Below, piece after piece: positions 7,144 to 15,544 of a stretch of 64,000 bases of DNA (positions are counted from its first letter, which is position 1; each line of letters opens with the position of its first letter). The stretch is taken from assembly GCF_002286815.1 (NCBI RefSeq), contig NZ_MUNM01000054.1, positions 107,344 to 171,343 on the forward strand, written 5' to 3'. The position numbers and the translations under genes are program-made. Below the pieces are notes generated by a model. That model saw only the letters and a program-made list of their open reading frames with translations. It was not told where the DNA came from and did not search any database. Origin of the DNA: Pseudomonas sp. PICF141 (GTDB lineage Bacteria > Pseudomonadota > Gammaproteobacteria > Pseudomonadales > Pseudomonadaceae).

Positions 7144-8268
7144 ATGGCAACCATTAGAGCAAGAAAGAAGGCCGACGGATCGGTCAGTTATACGGTCCAA
7201 ATCCGCCTTAAAAACAAAGGGGCAATAGTTTACCAAGAGTGCCAGACCTTCGCCCGGAAACAGGCTGCCCTGGCATGGGCTCGAAAACGCGAAGCGGAGC
7301 TGGACGAGCCAGGCGCGATCGAGCGGGCAAATCGCAAAGGCACGACGGTCAAGGAGATGATCGACCGTTATTTGATTGAGATGGAGAAGGTCCGGCCTTT
7401 GGGTAAGACCAAGCTCGCCACGCTCAAAGCGATCAGCGAATCATACCTGGGCAAATTGAATGACCAGGACATCAACAGTCAGCAGTTGGTGGAGTATGCG
7501 CTGTGGCGGATGGGCAAGGAGGGCGGGAATGTACAGCCTCAGACGGCTGGTAATGATCTGGCGCATTTGGGCGCGGTGCTGTCGATCGCTCGGCCTGCTT
7601 GGGGCTACGAAGTCGATCCGCACGCAATGACGGATGCCCGGCGGGTGTTGAAAAAGCTGGGGTACAACATGAAAAGTCGTGAGCGCGACCGACGCCCGAC
7701 GTTGGATGAACTCGACAAGCTACTCACGCACTTTCAGGGTATCCAAGCCCGTCGCCCAACGTCGATCAACATGCTCAAAATGGCCGGGTTTGCGTTGTTC
7801 TCAACACGCCGTCAGGAGGAAATTACGCGGATCCTGTGGACGGATCTGGATGAAGTGGGCCAGCGGGTATTGGTGCGTGACATGAAAAACCCCGGCCAGA
7901 AGATCGGTAACGATGTCTGGTGCCATTTACCGCCGGAAGCCTGGGCGATTCTCCAAACCATGCCGAAGGTGCTGCCTGAGATATTTCCGTACAGTGCAGA
8001 GTCGGTATCCACGTCATGGACCAGGGCTTGTCAGATACTTGCTATCGAAGATCTGCACTTTCATGACCTTCGCCACGACGGCGTTAGCCGGCTGTTCGAA
8101 ATGGACTGGGACATTCCTCGGGTAGCGAGTGTATCGGGGCATCGCGATTGGAACTCAATGCGACGTTACACCCACCTTCGTGGACGCGGCGACGCCTACG
8201 AAAACTGGAAGTGGTTCGAGAAAATCCTACAGGCGCCCGTAAAATTGGGCGCCAGGACGCTGAAGTGA
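7144..8268 (+). CDS. int: Tyrosine-type site-specific integrase of the dusA-targeting group
   Basis: A 374-residue recombinase. The N-terminal part (1-60) is an arm-binding domain (TIRARKKADGSVSYTVQIR), followed by a SAM-like core-binding domain (~70-160) and a catalytic domain. Catalytic residues visible are Arg in LFSTRRQEEI, His-x-x-Arg in FHDLRHDG, His in SGHRDWN and the Tyr nucleophile in MRRYTHL. The ATG at 7144 is chosen over an upstream GTG at 7099 because conserved sequence starts there. The gene abuts attL and is transcribed away from dusA, the arrangement known for dusA integrases. Confidence 0.95.
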   Translation: MATIRARKKADGSVSYTVQIRLKNKGAIVYQECQTFARKQAALAWARKREAELDEPGAIERANRKGTTVKEMIDRYLIEMEKVRPLGKTKLATLKAISESYLGKLNDQDINSQQLVEYALWRMGKEGGNVQPQTAGNDLAHLGAVLSIARPAWGYEVDPHAMTDARRVLKKLGYNMKSRERDRRPTLDELDKLLTHFQGIQARRPTSINMLKMAGFALFSTRRQEEITRILWTDLDEVGQRVLVRDMKNPGQKIGNDVWCHLPPEAWAILQTMPKVLPEIFPYSAESVSTSWTRACQILAIEDLHFHDLRHDGVSRLFEMDWDIPRVASVSGHRDWNSMRRYTHLRGRGDAYENWKWFEKILQAPVKLGARTLK

Positions 8269-8269
8269 A

Positions 8270-8545
8270 TTAGCTACTGCGTGGCGCGCTGTTCAGCTGA
8301 TTGTTCTCTTTGACGGCTGCGGCGCGCTGAGCATCCAGGTATTCGGACAGGTCCGTGATGTGAATACCCTTTGCGCTCTTTTGGCTTGGCTCCATGCGCG
8401 TGATAGGAATCTTGATTTGCCCGGCCCCCACCTTTCGCTGGAACATCTCCGTTGTGAGATGAGTGAAGTAATCCTTACAGACTCGCTCCAAGGGAATGAC
8501 CACCTGACCGTTGTATTGGGCCATGAGGACAAATAACGTTTTCAT
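8270..8545 (-). CDS. PrtN-family pyocin/prophage transcription activator
   Basis: A 91-residue small DNA-binding protein. MKTLFVLMAQYNGQVVIPL, DYFTHLT and the SQKSAKGIHITDLSEYLD segment match P. aeruginosa PrtN, the activator of pyocin genes that is released by RecA-dependent loss of PrtR. GGAGCAACACT precedes the ATG, and the start overlaps the stop of the preceding gene (ATGA). In this prophage it closes the leftward early operon and converges on the integrase gene. It could activate phage genes or host pyocin genes after DNA damage; that role is inferred. Confidence 0.88.
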   Translation of the reverse strand: MKTLFVLMAQYNGQVVIPLERVCKDYFTHLTTEMFQRKVGAGQIKIPITRMEPSQKSAKGIHITDLSEYLDAQRAAAVKENNQLNSAPRSS

Positions 8546-8841
8546 AGTGTTGCTCCTTCAAGTGAGAAAGTCCGAACAGTTGTTTCGTGCTTAGTCGATG
8601 AATGGCCAGCCAACAGCTGAGCTACAACGGCGAATTCGGCCGCATCAATGTCGCCAAGCTCTTTGGCGAAGCCGGTAAGGCACTCAAGACGGATCCGCGC
8701 ATCGTCGGTTTTCCGCACCTGGTAATCGAACAACGCAGTGCCGACAATCCGAATGGCCATCAGATGCCGGGCGGACTGGGCGTCAATGTTGGCCAATGTG
8801 TTAGCCTTCGAATCGCTGCTGCTTTGGTGCTGTGCTTGCAT
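8542..8841 (-). CDS. Prophage protein of unknown function
   Basis: A 99-residue cytosolic protein (MQAQHQSSSDSKANT...). The centre (residues ~25-80) is predicted helical, with IRIVGTALFDYQV and ECLTGFAKELGDIDAAEF. The start at 8841 has GAGGG 9-10 bases upstream; the open frame extends to 8892. It sits between the mini P-loop gene and the PrtN-like gene and overlaps the latter by four bases, so it belongs to the early operon. I do not recognise its family. Confidence 0.75.
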   Translation of the reverse strand: MQAQHQSSSDSKANTLANIDAQSARHLMAIRIVGTALFDYQVRKTDDARIRLECLTGFAKELGDIDAAEFAVVAQLLAGHSSTKHETTVRTFSLEGATL

Positions 8842-8907
8842 GGTGTTGCCCTCAGTGGTGGTTGATGTCGGGGAGGGCCAACTCCTCGACATCGCTTCTC
8901 TTGTCCG

Positions 8908-9201
8908 TCAGTCCTGGCGAGCCAGGTGGATAACCAGGTCGGTGTAATCAGGATCTTCCTCAGTGCATGCTTGCCACTCCAGCACGCTCAAAATCTGCTG
9001 AGGACTGCACTCGTCTACCAAGATCTCGCGCTGGCCAGCTGCAGCACGAACTTCCAGAATCTGCAGCAAACCATCCTCGCCATATGCACCTGCCTGAATG
9101 ACCGGGTGGCTTTTGCCCATCCATTCCAGTCGATCCTGGATTTCCTGCAGCTTGCTCGTTTTGCCGTCGCCGGCATTGCCCATAAAGACTTGGATTTGCA
9201 T
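8908..9201 (-). CDS. Very small P-loop protein (97 residues)
   Basis: The protein opens with MQIQVFMGNAGDGKTSKL, a good Walker A (GNAGDGKTS, residues ~8-16), and has a Walker-B-like strand REILVDECS near residue 70. Its length is far below that of usual P-loop NTPases. GGGAGG lies just upstream of the ATG at 9201. It overlaps nothing and lies directly downstream of the primase-helicase gene on the same strand, so a helper role in phage replication is plausible. The family is unknown to me. Confidence 0.75.
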   Translation of the reverse strand: MQIQVFMGNAGDGKTSKLQEIQDRLEWMGKSHPVIQAGAYGEDGLLQILEVRAAAGQREILVDECSPQQILSVLEWQACTEEDPDYTDLVIHLARQD

Positions 9202-9215
9202 TGGTGCAGCCTCCC

Positions 9216-12011
9216 TTACGCTTTGAAAATCCAGCACTTGACCGTCGTGGGACGACCAGGCGCCAGTGGTGTTTTGCTGTTCAGTGCAGCCCTTACTGCG
9301 CTGTGTACCGCTTTGTTTGCTTCCAGGAATTTGTGCGATCGCGACTCTTTGAGCAGGTCGCGCAAGGTGGCCACGTCGGCCAACTTCTGTTTGTGTTCAG
9401 CGGCGCGTTCGCTGAATTCGTTGAGGTTGATCGCGATGATGCTTGGGTCGCTGCTGTGGTCGACCATGGGGTCTTCACTAAGCGATTCGAGGTAGTCGTA
9501 CACCTCCCAAAACTCTGCAACAGCCGGGTGGTCATTGCTGATCGAGGCCTGGCGCTCGATCGCCATGCGGACGATCTGACGTTGGGTCGCTGCTACTTGG
9601 GGCTCGTCTAGCTTCAGGATCAAACGCAAGGCATCGAGCAGGGAAAGGAGCTGAGCGTGGTTCTTGCTGATCCGCTCGACTCGGATGTATCCGCGCAGGT
9701 CATAACCGCAGCTGCTGCAGTTGCCATGCTCGTTGGGATACTCGGTGCCGCAAGCGAAACAGTGGCTGTGCAGGCGGCGAAGCTTCGCTTCATGTTCAGG
9801 TATGCGCTGGGCGAAAAGCTCGAGGACGGCCGACTCTTTGCCGACAGCTCTGATCAGGAAGTGGCTGAGCGTTCCCCCGTCCAAGGAGTTCAGTTTGTCC
9901 GCTGCTGCGCGGCTTTCCGGGGTGACCGTCGGCCGGATGAAGTGCAGTTTCACGATCCGCGTCATAATCGCTTCATGGGCGACTACTGCGGCGTTTTGGC
10001 TAATGGCGATTGTCCCGCGAAATGGCGGTTCATAAGTTTCATTGCCGGCAGTCTTCACGCCTTTGGTGGCCAAGGTGCCGCCGCCGTAAAAGTCTTTCAG
10101 CTCGTCCCACTCAAACGTTTTGGCGTGCGATCGATCGTCGCCGTGACGGTCGGCCTCCAAGAACACCACGGGCATACCCGACACTTGCCCCATCAGTCGC
10201 GAGCGCCCGGCTTTCGTGGACTTCATCGGGTCAAAGCCTTCATAGCCTTCCCGGCCGAGCAGCTTCCACAATAGGTTGAGCAGGGTAGTTTTACCGGCAC
10301 CGGCCTCACCAGTGGCTTCCAGGAAAGGGAACGATTGGTAGCGGGCGCGGATCTGCTCACAGAACAGCGAACCGAAGAAGAACACCAGCGCTACCAGCCC
10401 CTGGGCGCCGAAGCACGTCCACAGCAACTGCAGCCACTTTTCGTCAAAGTCTTTCCCATCGCGCTGCAGCTTGATGGGCACGCCTTTCTGCAGCGTCTTC
10501 AGGCGAAGTTTCCCGAACTCAAAATAATCCTCGCCGTTGACCTTGTAGGTGATGCCATCCCTGATAGCTATGTCGCCGTAGACGTAGCAGCCGTATTCCT
10601 TGCTGTAGCCCACGTAGTCGATCGTCGATACGGTTTTGATGCCGAACAGTTGATCCTTCATAAGTTTGTCCAGTTGTTGACCGCTCCCGGTGTACATGGC
10701 GCCAGCAGCCATACCGAGCAGTCGCTTTTTGAATTCGCTGGCAGCTGAAAGCTGGCCGCTGGTGAAGGTGTTCTTCACGCTCTCGGAGTCGTGGGGGAAG
10801 TCGACGCGCACGTAGTACCAAGACTCGTCCGTGACTTCGTTGCGCTGGAAATACAGGGCTTGTGGGTAGCAGTTGGCGATTTCCACGACGCTGCCGGACT
10901 GCTGCAGGGCTTTTTCGCGCTGCTGTGATTGATTGAGCAGCTGATCGTCGTGGTTCTCGCTGTCCTCGATGTCTTGCATCGCCCGGTTGAATTTCTCCAT
11001 GTCCAACTTGAACCAGTACAGACGGTTGCCGAAGCCAAGGTGGAATTCCCCGCGCTTGTTCCAGTCGTACATCAGCAGCGCCTTCTCTGCGGCGCTCTCG
11101 GCCAGCAGCAGCGCACCCTGATGGCGTGCTTGCTTGAGGTCGGCTGCGACCTGGTCGGCTCGCTCACTCTCGTCTTCGATGAAGCCCCAACGCTGATGCA
11201 GGTCGTTCCAGTCGGTCTTTCGGCCGTCACGAAGCGGGATCTGTGCAGCCTCGCAGACGAACCCGAGGGCTCGCGCCTGCTTCGCCCAGCGTTTGGTATA
11301 GGCGTGGGCACCAGGTTCGTTATCGAGGGCCCAAACCAGCTTGGGTAGCTTCCCCTCTCGGTTACGAGCGAGTGCCCGCAGCGATTCTTCGGGGAACGCA
11401 TTAGAGGACATGGCCGATACGGCCGCGACGTCGTTATGCACCAGGGCGATGGCGTCAAAGATGCCCTCAACAATCCAGATCTCTTTGGCTTCGAGCAGAT
11501 CCACGCAAGGCGGGCACCACCAGACACCGCGATAGCTGTCCTTGGATTTGAACCGCGCTTTCATCTTTCCGAAACGGTGCGGCCGATCGATCAGTCGTTC
11601 CCACCAGCCACCTTTCTCCAGGGCGAAGCGAACGGTGGCACTGCCTGCGTTGTGTTCGACGGAGTAGAAGCTTTCCTGAGTGAACCAGCCCTGGATCAGC
11701 TCGATGCGGAAGCCTCGGGCAAATTCCAGATAGGCGCGGGCGGTCGCGTTGGGGTTTTGATCGGTTGCCGGTGCACGCTTGCTCCAGTCCTCAAACAGCT
11801 CGTCATACAGCTCTTTCACGTGCAGGGTGTGGGCACACTTTTCAGGCCTGCCACAAATCACCAGCCACGGAGCCGAATACCGCGTGTACAGAGTTTTCTG
11901 GCGGCATTTAGGGCAAGTGCCGCCGCGCATGTAGTCGGTGTTTGCCCGATGCTTGAGCCCGTAGTCGGTTTTCAGGCGCTCGATCACGTCGCTGCGCAAT
12001 TGTTCTTTCAT
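9216..12011 (-). CDS. Phage primase-helicase (zinc-ribbon, toprim and P-loop helicase domains)
   Basis: A 931-residue replication protein. Residues ~30-60 hold a primase-type zinc ribbon (CPKCRQKTLYTRY...CGRPEKCAH). A toprim domain follows (~175-265) with the acidic motifs IVEGIFDAIAL and LVWALDNEPG. The C-terminal half has a Walker A (ATGEAGAGKTTLL) and a Walker-B-like strand PVVFLEADRHG. A second four-Cys zinc site CFACGTEYPNEHGNCSSCG lies near residue 790. It makes primers and unwinds DNA for phage replication. It heads the large leftward early operon with small genes on both sides. Confidence 0.92.
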   Translation of the reverse strand: MKEQLRSDVIERLKTDYGLKHRANTDYMRGGTCPKCRQKTLYTRYSAPWLVICGRPEKCAHTLHVKELYDELFEDWSKRAPATDQNPNATARAYLEFARGFRIELIQGWFTQESFYSVEHNAGSATVRFALEKGGWWERLIDRPHRFGKMKARFKSKDSYRGVWWCPPCVDLLEAKEIWIVEGIFDAIALVHNDVAAVSAMSSNAFPEESLRALARNREGKLPKLVWALDNEPGAHAYTKRWAKQARALGFVCEAAQIPLRDGRKTDWNDLHQRWGFIEDESERADQVAADLKQARHQGALLLAESAAEKALLMYDWNKRGEFHLGFGNRLYWFKLDMEKFNRAMQDIEDSENHDDQLLNQSQQREKALQQSGSVVEIANCYPQALYFQRNEVTDESWYYVRVDFPHDSESVKNTFTSGQLSAASEFKKRLLGMAAGAMYTGSGQQLDKLMKDQLFGIKTVSTIDYVGYSKEYGCYVYGDIAIRDGITYKVNGEDYFEFGKLRLKTLQKGVPIKLQRDGKDFDEKWLQLLWTCFGAQGLVALVFFFGSLFCEQIRARYQSFPFLEATGEAGAGKTTLLNLLWKLLGREGYEGFDPMKSTKAGRSRLMGQVSGMPVVFLEADRHGDDRSHAKTFEWDELKDFYGGGTLATKGVKTAGNETYEPPFRGTIAISQNAAVVAHEAIMTRIVKLHFIRPTVTPESRAAADKLNSLDGGTLSHFLIRAVGKESAVLELFAQRIPEHEAKLRRLHSHCFACGTEYPNEHGNCSSCGYDLRGYIRVERISKNHAQLLSLLDALRLILKLDEPQVAATQRQIVRMAIERQASISNDHPAVAEFWEVYDYLESLSEDPMVDHSSDPSIIAINLNEFSERAAEHKQKLADVATLRDLLKESRSHKFLEANKAVHSAVRAALNSKTPLAPGRPTTVKCWIFKA

Positions 12012-12014
12012 GGG

Positions 12015-12248
12015 TTACTTCGCTGTTTTGAGGCAGAGGGTGAGGGCGCCAATCAGGTGTTTCTGAGCGGCCATCACGGGGCAGTTGGCGAGGATTGATC
12101 CGTGGCGCAGGCCGTCCGGAATCAGGCGGTACTGGTCTGCGTACCAGAGTTCATTGAGGTTGAGACGGTACTGCTCGCGTAGGTTGACCAGGAGCGCTTC
12201 GGCCTGGTCCGGCGTCAGTTTTGCGTTGATGTTCATGGCGTTTTCCAT
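12015..12248 (-). CDS. Small prophage protein, unknown
   Basis: A 77-residue protein (MENAMNINAKLTPDQAEALLVNLREQYRL...). The start at 12248 is supported by GAGG 10 bases upstream; the next ATG is four codons later. It lies three bases upstream of the primase-helicase gene on the same strand, so the two are co-transcribed. No recognised domain; the helical centre could mediate protein contacts. Confidence 0.7.
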   Translation of the reverse strand: MENAMNINAKLTPDQAEALLVNLREQYRLNLNELWYADQYRLIPDGLRHGSILANCPVMAAQKHLIGALTLCLKTAK

Positions 12249-12321
12249 CGTCAAACCTCAATTTCGGGCGCAGCTCACCCAAACCCACGTGCGTGGGGAT
12301 CGGGGATTTATTGGTTAGGTG

Positions 12322-12687
12322 TTACGAAGTGGTTACGCGAAAACGCCCGTTATCCGGTGCGTTGAGGATGCGTTCATAGATCAGGCTGACAGGGACAGCC
12401 CAAACCTCACCGGTGGCGGTGTCAGTAATGACGGTGTGCCTGGGTGTGCTGGTCAGAACATCTAAGCGCTGCCGATCATTGGCTGCAGATAGATCGCTGT
12501 AGGCCAGATGAACCATCCTTTCGGCGGTTGCGGTCAGTACGTCGAAGTCCGCCACCAGGTGTTGAACTGCGCGTTTGAGCAACTGCTGATCATCGCCAAG
12601 GTGTTCGCACTGATGCCGCTCAAGGAACACCAACGCCGCGGCTTTGAGCATGTCCTGATATTCCTGTACTGCAGGCAGATTGTTCAT
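12322..12687 (-). CDS. Small prophage protein, unknown
   Basis: A 121-residue cytosolic protein (MNNLPAVQEYQDMLKAA...). The first half is helical, and the C-terminal part GEVWAVPVSLIYERIL is likely beta. Its ATG overlaps the TGA of the CII-like gene (ATGA), so the two are translationally coupled. No family recognised. Confidence 0.72.
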   Translation of the reverse strand: MNNLPAVQEYQDMLKAAALVFLERHQCEHLGDDQQLLKRAVQHLVADFDVLTATAERMVHLAYSDLSAANDRQRLDVLTSTPRHTVITDTATGEVWAVPVSLIYERILNAPDNGRFRVTTS

Positions 12688-13163
12688 TGACCGTTCACCG
12701 ATTTCGAGCGGTATAGATCGATGGCTGCCAGCACTTCCGCGTGCCGCGCTGCCATGTGGAGGTTGTGAGCGTTGAGGATCAGTTCGGCTTCTTCTTTGCT
12801 GATCGAGCCGTCTTCAAGAGCCTTGGCTATGGCCTGATCAACACAACCGCGTTTCGCTGCTACCTGCACCGACCGGGCGTACATCTCCACGTTGTCCAGA
12901 GTCTCAGGGTCGGCCACTGGAACGAACAGACCGCCGTACAGGGACGCTACGTAGTTCGGGAAGTGGTGGGTGCCACAGTCCTGCTCGAGCATGTGGACCT
13001 GGGCGTCGCTCAACGGGCTGCAGCCAGCGCTTTCGTATGCGTGGTTGTCGAACTTCTTGAGCTTCATTCCCAAGCGTTCCGCAGCGGCTTCGCGTCCGCC
13101 TGTGTAGCTACGGATGATCTCGCTCATGACTTCTTTGCGAGTTTTTAGGATCGGGCTTTTCAT
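12684..13163 (-). CDS. CII/YmfL-like phage regulatory protein
   Basis: A 159-residue protein with an N-terminal helix-turn-helix-like segment IIRSYTGGREAAAERLGMKLKKFDNHAYE (~15-45), in the style of YmfL/CII-type phage regulators. A helical region rich in Ala and Glu follows (~95-150). It is the second gene of the leftward early operon, after the Cro-like gene, the usual place for a CII-type lysis/lysogeny switch protein. Confidence 0.78.
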   Translation of the reverse strand: MKSPILKTRKEVMSEIIRSYTGGREAAAERLGMKLKKFDNHAYESAGCSPLSDAQVHMLEQDCGTHHFPNYVASLYGGLFVPVADPETLDNVEMYARSVQVAAKRGCVDQAIAKALEDGSISKEEAELILNAHNLHMAARHAEVLAAIDLYRSKSVNGQ

Positions 13164-13192
13164 CTTCTACTTTTCCCTGTTGGCCCCTGCCG

Positions 13193-13405
13193 TTACTGTT
13201 CAATCACACCGTCTTTAATTCCGAGTAATACGGCAGCACGGTGTGCCTCCCCACGGCGACAATGGCTTTGGCCACTCAGCACCGCGTATACGGTGCTGGG
13301 ACTCAGGTTGTTTAAAACAGCAAAATCCTTTGCGGACTGTCCGCGCTTCTCCAACGCTTCACGGGCCTTTTTGCGGGCTTGCTCGGTGATGCTTGTGTTC
13401 GGCAT
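13193..13405 (-). CDS. Cro-like DNA-binding protein
   Basis: A 70-residue protein with one helix-turn-helix: ARKKAREALEKRGQSAKDFAVLNNLSPSTVYAVLSG, residues ~8-45. The start at 13405 removes a weak upstream extension. It is divergent from the CI-like gene and shares with it an 84-base control region with two operator-like sites, so it is the probable early repressor that keeps the lytic path open. Confidence 0.82.
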   Translation of the reverse strand: MPNTSITEQARKKAREALEKRGQSAKDFAVLNNLSPSTVYAVLSGQSHCRRGEAHRAAVLLGIKDGVIEQ

Positions 13406-13448
13406 AGTGCAAATCTCTGCGTTTTCGTGTGATGACGAGCGCAGGATG

Positions 13449-13495
13449 TGGCAAAAAATTGCCAATGTAAATATGCGAGTGGAAAAATATTGACT
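13449..13495. promoter_or_regulatory. Immunity-region operators between cro-like and CI-like genes
   Basis: TGGCAA-AAAA-TTGCCA (13449-13464) is a perfect inverted repeat. A degenerate second copy, TGGAAAAATATTGACT (13480-13495), lies 31 bases on and overlaps the TTG start codon of the CI-like gene. Two spaced operators in the divergent region fit a CI/Cro switch, with possible autorepression of the repressor. Confidence 0.6.
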
Positions 13496-13840
13496 CTATC
13501 CGAAGAGATTGGCGCTAGGCTGCGGGAACTTCGTGCCGTTGCCGGTCTGACTCAAGATCAGTTGGCCGAAAAACTTGGCGTGTCCAAACGCACCCAAGGT
13601 AACTACGAATCCGGTGCCAGCGATGCGCCGGCGTCCTATCTGAGTCTCGCGAATTCGCTGCTTAATTTTGATGTGGCGTATATCGTTCACGGATCCCGAA
13701 AAACATTGCCCAATGAGGCGCTTTCGGAAATCGAAGACTGCTTGATAAAGCAGTTTCGAAGCATTCCACAGGACGATCAAAAAGCGATTCGCCGCATCCT
13801 TGAGGCCATGGCCGACGATGCCGCCCGCCATAGGTCTTAA
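13490..13840 (+). CDS. CI-like XRE-family phage repressor
   Basis: A 116-residue protein. The helix-turn-helix lies at residues ~5-60 (IGARLRELRAVAGLTQDQLAEKLGVSKRTQGNYESG). The C-terminal tail (SEIEDCLIKQFRSIPQDDQKAIRRILEAM) is helical and likely dimerises; there is no LexA-type peptidase domain. The start is unsettled: TTG at 13490 suits the fold, while a GTG at 13448 adds 14 residues but lies inside the first operator. As the only rightward gene of the immunity region, it should maintain lysogeny. Without a self-cleaving domain, induction must come another way, for example through an antirepressor or the PrtN pathway. Confidence 0.85.
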   Translation: MTLSEEIGARLRELRAVAGLTQDQLAEKLGVSKRTQGNYESGASDAPASYLSLANSLLNFDVAYIVHGSRKTLPNEALSEIEDCLIKQFRSIPQDDQKAIRRILEAMADDAARHRS

Positions 13841-13941
13841 CTTGCAACAAAGCACATGACTCATTAGTCGTGCCCCCGTTTCAAAGTTGTTTGCCGCCCC
13901 GATAACGTCGATTCAGCAATGCACGTTATGGAGTAGTAAGC

Positions 13942-14127
13942 ATGTTGGATCGCAAGAAGAACGATCAAACCTCGTTTGATACCACTGAGTTCGACACAAC
14001 CGAGCTCACCAACATTGAGCGTCGTCTGATCGATCTGTACCGCCGGCTAAGTCATGTGGAGCAGCAACAAATCCGCCGAGTGGCCGAGATACTGGTAATC
14101 AACCCAAAAGGGCCGGTAAGGAACTGA
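13942..14127 (+). CDS. Small prophage protein, unknown
   Basis: A 61-residue hydrophilic protein (MLDRKKNDQTSFDTTEFDTTEL...) with a helical C-terminal half ERRLIDLYRRLSHVEQQQIRRVAEIL. The repeat FDTTEFDTTEL is a short tandem duplication. GGAG lies about 10 bases before the ATG. It follows the repressor gene on the same strand, and its tail resembles the repressor tail (SIPQDDQKAIRRILE), so it may be a repressor-interacting protein. That is inference. Confidence 0.6.
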   Translation: MLDRKKNDQTSFDTTEFDTTELTNIERRLIDLYRRLSHVEQQQIRRVAEILVINPKGPVRN

Positions 14128-14182
14128 CCTCCATTTTTTGAATGATTCCGATCGCCGATGCTCCCGTGTCGGCGGTCTGACT

Positions 14183-14440
14183 CTACGCCACGGCCTGCGA
14201 TCCCAACTGTTCGAACAGCTCCCGCTGTTTCGCCCTGGGCATGTCTCGCAGGCGGTCGAACAGCATCCTTTCGAATGACTGTGCCGACGGGCTCAACGTG
14301 TGCGAGAACGTCAGGTTTGCCACCCAGGTGTGCCCGCACTTTGCGTCCAGGCACTGGCAGTACAGCTTCACAAAATCCATGGTCACTTCTTCCCGCGAAG
14401 CGATGCGGCCTTTGTGTCCGCATTTGCATACAACTCTCAT
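14183..14440 (-). CDS. ogr: Ogr/Delta-type zinc-finger late-gene activator
   Basis: An 85-residue protein whose N terminus MRVVCKCGHKGRIASREEVT...LYCQCLDAKCGHTWVANLTF matches the Ogr/Delta family: CxC and CxxxxxC zinc ligands and the conserved HTW...L segment. Ogr activates the late promoters of P2-like phages by contacting RNA polymerase alpha. GGGGAGGG precedes the ATG at 14440. It lies just downstream of the portal gene on the same strand. Confidence 0.9.
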   Translation of the reverse strand: MRVVCKCGHKGRIASREEVTMDFVKLYCQCLDAKCGHTWVANLTFSHTLSPSAQSFERMLFDRLRDMPRAKQRELFEQLGSQAVA

Positions 14441-14515
14441 TGTGTCCCTCCCCAGGGGCAGCTGATCGCCACCATATTGCCACAATATGTAGTGGCATTC
14501 TCTCTGCGGGGTTCT

Positions 14516-15544
14516 TCATGTAGTGGTATCCACTGCCTCCTGCTCTGCACGCCAGCTAAATCGCCTGTCCTCTCTGAGCGTGTCATTCAGCTGGTTGAAC
14601 AGCTGGCAGATCGGCCGGATTTCGTTGCTGGTGTACACCCTATCGATCTTCTCGATGTCGCCGAAGCCGCCGGTATTTTCCGGGATGATGCCGGCCAACG
14701 CCGGGTTCATTCGCCAGGCTGCGATGACGTCGTTGCGCGTGATGTTTTTCACTTTCTCCAGTTCGTCCTTGGCCTGAAAATCGCCCACGGGGATGATCTG
14801 GATCGCGTTTTCCTTGCCGTTGGGAATGTTGACGAACATTGAGCGGAAGTTGCCCACGCCCTTGCTGGCACTGATCTGTGCGCGCAGCTCGTCCTCGTCC
14901 TCTTCCGTCAGGTCGGGGTCGTTGGTGTAGAAGATGTAACCGGCGTGCGCCCCGTTGCTGTAGTACCGGCGGCGGAACAGGGTTGCGGCTTCGTTGAGTA
15001 GCAGCGCCTGCAGGCCGCCCAGGTAGTCCGGTACGCCGTAGATATTCTGTTCCACGTCGTAGTCCAGGACGTGTTCGATCTCATCCTCTTCAAACTCCAT
15101 TTCCTTGTTGTCGGGCAGCAGCATCACAAACCCGCCACCCACCTTTACCCGCATGTTGATCGCCGGCAGGTGCTGCAGCTCCAGCACCTGGCCAAAAGCA
15201 TTTCTATGGCGAAGCAGATACGCCTCGCCGAACACCATGTAGTCCAGGCCGGCTCGTCCCATGGTCTGCGTGCTGCAGCCGAGGGAGGCGATGAACTCAC
15301 GCAGCAACAGGTTGCGCTTGAACTTCGGAATGGCGCCGTGGTGCGCGTTAGCGCGCAATAGCTTGGCCAGGCCAACCCGCGACACCGGCGGCTTGTAGAT
15401 CTTGCCGTCGTCGCTGGGAAACACCCCCACGTACTCGCCGATGTTGCCTGATAGCACCTGCTCGGGCTCCCCGAACGTAAAGCTGCGCATGGGTTGCTGC
15501 GGTTGTTGGGCTACGTGAGGTTTTTTGCGTTTGCGGTTGGCCAT
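14516..15544 (-). CDS. Phage portal protein (P2 GpQ family)
   Basis: A 342-residue protein that forms the dodecameric portal through which DNA enters the capsid. GpQ-type features are FTFGEPEQVL near the N terminus, the GLDYMVFGEAYLL segment, the acidic strand DEIEHVLDYDVEQNIYGVPDYLGGLQ and NPALAGIIPENTGGFGDIEK near the C terminus. It is transcribed leftward with the terminase gene, whose open frame overlaps its start, as in the P2 order Q-P. Confidence 0.94.
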   Translation of the reverse strand: MANRKRKKPHVAQQPQQPMRSFTFGEPEQVLSGNIGEYVGVFPSDDGKIYKPPVSRVGLAKLLRANAHHGAIPKFKRNLLLREFIASLGCSTQTMGRAGLDYMVFGEAYLLRHRNAFGQVLELQHLPAINMRVKVGGGFVMLLPDNKEMEFEEDEIEHVLDYDVEQNIYGVPDYLGGLQALLLNEAATLFRRRYYSNGAHAGYIFYTNDPDLTEEDEDELRAQISASKGVGNFRSMFVNIPNGKENAIQIIPVGDFQAKDELEKVKNITRNDVIAAWRMNPALAGIIPENTGGFGDIEKIDRVYTSNEIRPICQLFNQLNDTLREDRRFSWRAEQEAVDTTT

